Part shown: positions 58,422 to 64,000 of the stretch, one piece after another
How positions within the stretch are numbered: the stretch's first letter is position 1
Layout of the letters: each line of letters starts with the position of its first letter
From: Cyclospora cayetanensis
Lineage: Eukaryota > Apicomplexa > Conoidasida > Eucoccidiorida > Eimeriidae
NCBI RefSeq assembly: GCF_002999335.1
Contig: NW_020312065.1
Coordinates: forward strand, 58,060-122,059
Length of the DNA: 64,000 nt
Direction of reading: 5' to 3'
Translations under genes and position numbers: made by a program
Notes under the pieces: generated by a model
The model's input: the letters and a program-made list of their open reading frames with translations, nothing else
Told to the model about the DNA's origin: nothing
Database searches by the model: none

Positions 58422-61400
58422 TGGATGCCCACCAGGTGGCCAGCTCCTGGCAGCTCGCCATCATTTAGCACGTCGACGAATTTGTCACTGCTAGTTGCCC
58501 ATTCCAGCCGCTACTTGGCCCGACGCTTATTTGCAAAGCTAAATAAATAAGAGACTGCATACCAGTAAGGCCCGATGATTGAGCAGACTCGTCTTCCCTC
58601 ACTGTACTGCTGACCTGCTCCCAATAAAGACTCTGCCTCACTTCGTTGAGGTACTGATGCCAGCCCGCTTACACTAGATGAAACAAGCCTTGTTAAGGAG
58701 ACCGGAAGATTCTTCTTCCTACTGTCTCCTAACATTATCACCTCCACGGAGTGCAGCTGTCGCTGCACGCCCTCCATCCATTAGGCGACACTTGGCGTAC
58801 CTTATATTACTTCAGGGTGCACGGGCCAACAGAGAAGATACAGAACCATGCTTATAGGATCCAATATTATTTGAGAACCAGGAAGGTACCATACCATTGC
58901 CGATTCTTGCGTTGCACTGCCGGCCAGCTAACCTGAGTCAGGGACTGCGCTAACGAATGACCAGGCACACTGCACTTCTCGGCTCTCGTGACATCCAGTG
59001 GCAAGCGAGGCTAGCAGTTCTTGACCATTATTGCAATATTTTAGCAGCAACGAATTGGATTGAGGTGAACTCTCTAATGCAACTCTGCCCTTTGTATTGG
59101 TCCTCATTGCACAGTAGACTGTGAGGGTAGCTTGCTGTTCCCTGGTGCGTATTCTTTGTATGCCAAACAAATATCTTCCGCAGGCGGAGCCGCTTTTACT
59201 GCTTTCGCTAGCTTTTACCATGGACTTGATATTTTGTATCGCATGACACCATTCCTCAAAGGGAAGTAGGGCACCGTTTGGGGGCTGTGTGGGGCTGCCT
59301 AGCAGCGAGAGTCCACTGGGGCGCTCGTTTCTCATTTACCTGAGGCTGTACGCCAGAGCCGATTGTGACAGCATGGCCAGCTAAACATTCTGAATCTGGC
59401 TTAGGCTTCTTCGTTCAACCAGAAACGCAGGTAGTTCGTCCATTTACCTCTGACACCTCCAAAATTTCATCATCGGAGGAAGGCTGGCCGGTCAGTTGTT
59501 TGTTTGCACGGTGAATACCCATCTTGTAGCCACCTAAAGTGACAGTTTGGATAGATAGGAGACAGGCCACTGGTTTAGGAGCTGTTCGTGTACGTTTTGA
59601 TGTATGGTGTGTCTGTTTCTCACTAGATGCCGATCTATCGATGGATATCCTTGCTTCGGCTTTCTCGATTCTCCCGATGTTTTCTGTAGAAGTTTAATTG
59701 CCATAAACCGATTAGATAGGGCTGCATCAAAGGATGAAGTCGAACAATTCCTGAAGCCAGCCAACTTTCTCAACAAGCATAGTGACCAATGATGTGCTTC
59801 ACCCTCTAGTATACATACTTCGAGGATCACGTGTTTGGCTTCTTCTCAGAAATACGAATTGAGGCATGGCAGATGAAATCTTCGACTTCTTGGCCATCCT
59901 TGCGGCCGTCATACTTATTTTTATGGCAGAATCTTATAGGCACATTCATAAGCATTTTATCAGCTCATGCCTTTCTACCAGCTGAGGAGATTTTAATTTT
60001 AAAATCTATCTTCTAACTACAGTTAGCTCATATAGACTATAATTAGCCATTTTAAAGCATTTTAATAGTGGTTAGAAAAAGTTTACTTTTCTAGTCCTAC
60101 GGCACGTAGTCCATAGGAACTCAATTCAAGCCTAATTGGTTTTGCTTTCAAAGGTATTTCCAACCTTTTCTCCTCGGGAAATTTCTCAAGTACACTTGCT
60201 GTATAAGGAGTTACTAATGGTACGGAAGTAATTATTTTTCAAAACAATATCCTTATTTTAGGAATAATGATTTGGAATTATCACGTAACGACTTACTACA
60301 ATCAAGCAATTGGTACAATGCAGGCCGCACACTGCCACCCCAAAAGGCTTTGTGCCACCGTCAGCGTCCACCGCCACAGGGTATTTTATTGGCACTTTTG
60401 TCTGTAAAAGTAGATCACTGAATAGTCGGACGTCTTCCTCGCAATCAGACAACTACTGTGCAGAAAATGATGGCATCCCAATACATCCACAGCCGGTGGA
60501 TGAGCGGAACAGCTGCATCAAAAAAGTGGTGCTACCAACTTTAGGGTTTCATTTATGGTCTTCGTATTGAATTTCGCCTCAAGTTCAGTACAAATATACT
60601 ACAGACTTATTAAACAGCTTTTATACGAACTTTGTTGGCTTATTGCCTGTGACTGGAAGGGTCCCTAGATGAGGAGATAAAGGCAGCCAGGCGCTGCGTG
60701 GCTTCTCTCCAAAATCATTTCGAACAGTCACAGCTGCTTACACATGACATCCTGCGGGCATACAAACAACATTGAGCCTTCTACTGTCGAGTCAACAGTA
60801 TCCTGCAATCAATAAATTATACGAGCAGAGAAACCAAATATTTAATTCCTTACTGATTCTTAGTAAAAAATGACCATTTAGTTGAAAGTCTTGAAGTGTA
60901 GCGTGGCCCGTTGCACATCAGTGTGGGTTACGCATATCGCTTGCTAAGGATTGTATATTTTACTCAGAGCTTTTGACCAAAGTAATGCAAGACCATTTAG
61001 AAAGTTCGATGCTTTGCACCATCTGTCAAAACGAGTATAACTTGGTGTGGATTTTCGAGGGCTTTTGTTGTGCTCACGCAGTTCTCCGCCTTCACTAGGA
61101 CTCCTGTGACAATTCTGATCTCCCTATCAAAGACCCAGATTTATCTGAGCATAGTTAAGATCCATTTATCACCAGCCGTGACGCCCATGCATTTATCGTG
61201 CAGAAAGCTGTGCAACATGGCCTCCACATGGCCTCTGGTGTTGTTGCCTGTGACTGCAGAACGGGGCATGTATGCGAAAAGTCACAGGTGGTTGAGAAAA
61301 GGTAAAATCTGTGTTAAGCTATCAAAGCTCGTCAGGATGCATCACCGAACACAGGTTGCTTTGAATATGAGCGGGAGTTATGCTTGAACTATTAATGTGA

Positions 61401-63432
61401 GCTCTGATTTTTGGAAAGGTGACAATTGAGCTTGCAGAAAAACAGCTAGGAAGCTTGAACCGTCATGTAATATTGCAATTAAGCATCTATGTGGTCTAAG
61501 GTTGAATCATCTCAGGGAATAAAATCCTATGTTCCGATCGATAACTGCAAATGAGGGAGCATGAGGGAAGTTTGTGGCGAGAAAGCATTCTCCTAGGAAG
61601 TAGACACGTTGCATTACGTCCGTTTCCAAACAACTAACCTCTTGATCTTTTAAGTCCAGAGAGTTGCGTTTGTAGTGACACCGTTTCTTCAGATGCAGCT
61701 CTGTTGACAGTTATTAGTGTCAAATATATACCGTATCACTTACTCTCCCTGAATTCACTGTATTCACATTCTCGTGGAGTGTACGGGTGAGGAATTGAGT
61801 GTTGAATATCCATGAGCCTTTAGATTTTGTCGTGAAATCAACCCTGCTACGATGCTCTAGGGGACAGTGAGGGCACGCCTCGCGTAGCAAATTAAAGTTG
61901 GGTCCGGCAACCTCTGGGTAGTTTGTATGGTGCAACATTTTACTTCACAACAGAAGCCGCCCATTATAAAAGATCTCCTGTGACGTTTTGAATCATATGA
62001 AGGAAGCGCACTACGGAAAATCCTGCGTCAGTCAACGACCCAAGGGGCGGGGCGGAGGCATCTGCTTTTTACTCTTAACTATTGTGCCGTGCCGGGAGTT
62101 TTGGGATCCTGGGTTTTTAAAAGTATGTTACTGCGTACTTGAATTTCAGAACGAGCATGACCGAGCAATAATTTAAGTATTTTGATTCGTGTTTAAAAAG
62201 GGTGGAGTAAGTAGGGCCTTACGCCCTGTTGTAGTAGGTGCGAGTCAATGCTCCCCAAATTTTGAATGCTCTAAGAGGGGTCCATGCCCACTAGGCAGCT
62301 TTACTCAGCAAAAGACTCGATATTTTTTTGAAATTACATTCTGTGAACCGTGTCTTTTGTACTCAAAATATCTTCTGTAGATACATCCCGTATCAACATT
62401 ATTATTAATTTATTGTACCAAGTATTAAATGCGCATCTGTATCAAAACTGGCATCACGAGTCAACTGTTCAAGCCACCACCCAAGCTGCAGTTCGTGCCA
62501 TTAGGGAAAGTTGTCTCATATGAAGAGTCTGCTGGACTACATTCACACCGTTTAATGATGAGATGATACTTTCCACCCATCCTCAGAACTATCGCCAACA
62601 GTAGTAAATATCGTCAGCTGGTGTTTACACCGCAGAATGTGCAAATTCACTTTATTCCATGAATTGTCGCTGCCAAACATAGATGTCTGAGGGAATGGCG
62701 CTGGTGATTTATGTAATTAGTCTACCAAATGCTTGTTAAACTCTTCAAGCGGCACTTCATAGTCCGCACTAGAACACGCTACTCAATTCTTTAGGGCGTG
62801 TGCCGGTCAGTGGGATCGGCTCATCCAGTGAGTGCATCAAGTCTATGCGCTCCCTTGTGGATGTAATATTTGCCTTGCTAGTGGTTTGCTTTCAGTGACG
62901 CCATATAGAGCGGATCCTGTCAGCGCCCAGGAGTGGTCGGGCATACGAGAGACGCAGCCCAGGGCTAGCTGAGGAACGAAGTTTTTTTGCTGCCCCATAG
63001 AGTCCTTCAGCAAATGGTGAAAATTAATGACTCTTCATTATTGCGACTGCAGCATAATTATTTTGCACTCACGCGCAAGCTGCATCTCTTTAATAGTGGA
63101 ACATGCTTTACACACTTTTCACTCTTACACTCAGGTGATGATACTTGTTCTCGTGTTGCCATCGTGGATGCTTTGTTCAGCACGCACTCTGAATGGTTTG
63201 ATTAGGACAAGCACGAAAGGCAAACCAGTAGGCACAAGCCAAAGAACGCCATAGTCCAAGATCCGGTCGTGTGCATTACCTTGATTTTAGTGTGGTTTCT
63301 TTCGTGACAGGCAAGAAACGGCGCTCCGAAGATTCCCATTGATCTGATCGTTCGTCAGCGATTTGGTTGTGAGCGAGAGACACACGTGCCTCAAGCCGTC
63401 CTCCAAAAAACTGAATTATTTTTCTTATTTTC
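58422..63432. other. Gene-poor stretch between two retroelement relics
   Basis: AT-rich, with no supported gene. The left part may be the diverged gag or protease end of the minus-strand relic, and the right part the diverged RT of the plus-strand relic. One minus-strand piece at 60258-60452 has a protein-like run (PVAVDADGGTKPFGVAVCG) but no family was recognised. Confidence 0.4.
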
Positions 63433-64000
63433 ATCGCTTCCCTCAATCCGAGCAGTGGTATCCAGTAAGCGAAAAGAGACTTCATGCTGTGTGTTACGGC
63501 CTGAAAAATGACACCTTGTGTACTGGCTTATTTTTCTGTCCGAACATATAATCAGTCTTGAGTGTGCCTTTAAAAATGATTTTAGGACGTTAGTAGTCCT
63601 GTGGGTGTCCTCTGGCTTGGGTCTTGCTTGTAACACTACTCTCCAGTAGAGTAATATCCTACATGTATCGACAACGTGGTCAGAGACGCGTTTGTGCGAA
63701 GTCTCAGTGATTTCCTCTTCTGCTCATCCACCGCTCTCGCTTCGACGAATCACGGCTTCTATCGAGCTTGTATGAACATTATCTTTTTGACACTCATGCA
63801 TCAGCTACTATTGCCAAAATCCATGATAGCGTATGGGGGAGGCACTACAGCGTCAACAGTGGGCTGCAGTGGATCAAAGCAAAGCAAGAACTGCGTTGCT
63901 TTGCTTGCACAATCCGACTTCGCTCGCTATGCAGTGCCCTTTTACGTACGTCGCATGGTTATCTTATTTCGATTCATGATGGAATTCACACTACAGTGGA
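63433..64000 (+). mobile_element. Ty3/gypsy-type retroelement relic: RNase H tail and integrase zinc finger, open at window end
   Basis: On the plus strand, WYPVSEKRLHAVCYGLKND (about 63457-63513) matches the RNase H segment in which a Tyr-Pro/Glu-Lys-Glu stretch is followed by an Ala-Val-x-x-Gly-Leu-Lys helix. About 250 bases downstream a stop-free frame from 63711 to the window end carries HYLFDTH, a 33-residue spacer and CFAC. This fits the HHCC zinc-binding N-terminus of retroviral-type integrases (H-x5-H, spacer, C-x2-C). RNase H before integrase is the Ty3/gypsy order. At least one frame change or stop separates the two pieces. Confidence 0.6.

Overview
The window is nuclear DNA of an apicomplexan parasite, most likely an eimeriid coccidian (Eimeria or Cyclospora type). 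Three things point there. There is a secreted protein built of CPW-WPC domains, a family I know only from apicomplexans and their relatives. The genes are intron-rich, with many introns of roughly 50-100 nt. An A/Q/T/P-rich low-complexity tract is coded by a 21-bp minisatellite. There are also decayed Ty3/gypsy-type retroelement pieces, which are known from Eimeria. The species call is inference; no rRNA or organelle marker is present.

Layout. 1-0.8 kb: possible minus-strand membrane protein cut by the window edge. 3.2-5.3 kb (+): two-domain glyoxalase I, six exons. 8.9-10.4 kb (-): probable organellar helical protein. Head-to-head with it, 11.3-14.8 kb (+): five-domain CPW-WPC protein in about 22 tiny exons. 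18.1-19.9 kb (-): very-long-chain 3-hydroxyacyl-CoA dehydratase (HACD/Phs1). Head-to-head with it, 20.9-27.8 kb (+): large unknown protein with a 37-copy heptapeptide repeat, a coiled coil and a long helical C-terminal part; a further 427-codon ORF follows to 29.2 kb. 30.6-34.6 kb (-): LIS1 (LisH, coiled coil, WD40). 36.9-40.6 kb (-): secreted class 3 lipase with a long N-terminal extension. 46.3-51.1 kb or further (-): divergent UPF1/DNA2-like superfamily 1 helicase that has lost key ATPase residues. 53-64 kb: gene-poor, with one minus-strand retroelement relic (RT-RNase H) at 57-58.4 kb and a plus-strand one (RNase H-integrase) at 63.4-64.0 kb.

The genes do not form an operon or one pathway. 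They cover methylglyoxal detoxification, fatty-acid elongation in the ER, dynein/microtubule regulation, secreted lipid hydrolysis, probable surface or stage-specific CPW-WPC function and RNA/DNA helicase-like biology. Exon limits were chosen by matching GT/GC-AG sites, codon phase and family motifs. In the glyoxalase, CPW-WPC, HACD, LIS1 and lipase genes every junction is phase-consistent. Gene ends in the 20.9-29.2 kb and 46-52.7 kb loci are uncertain.
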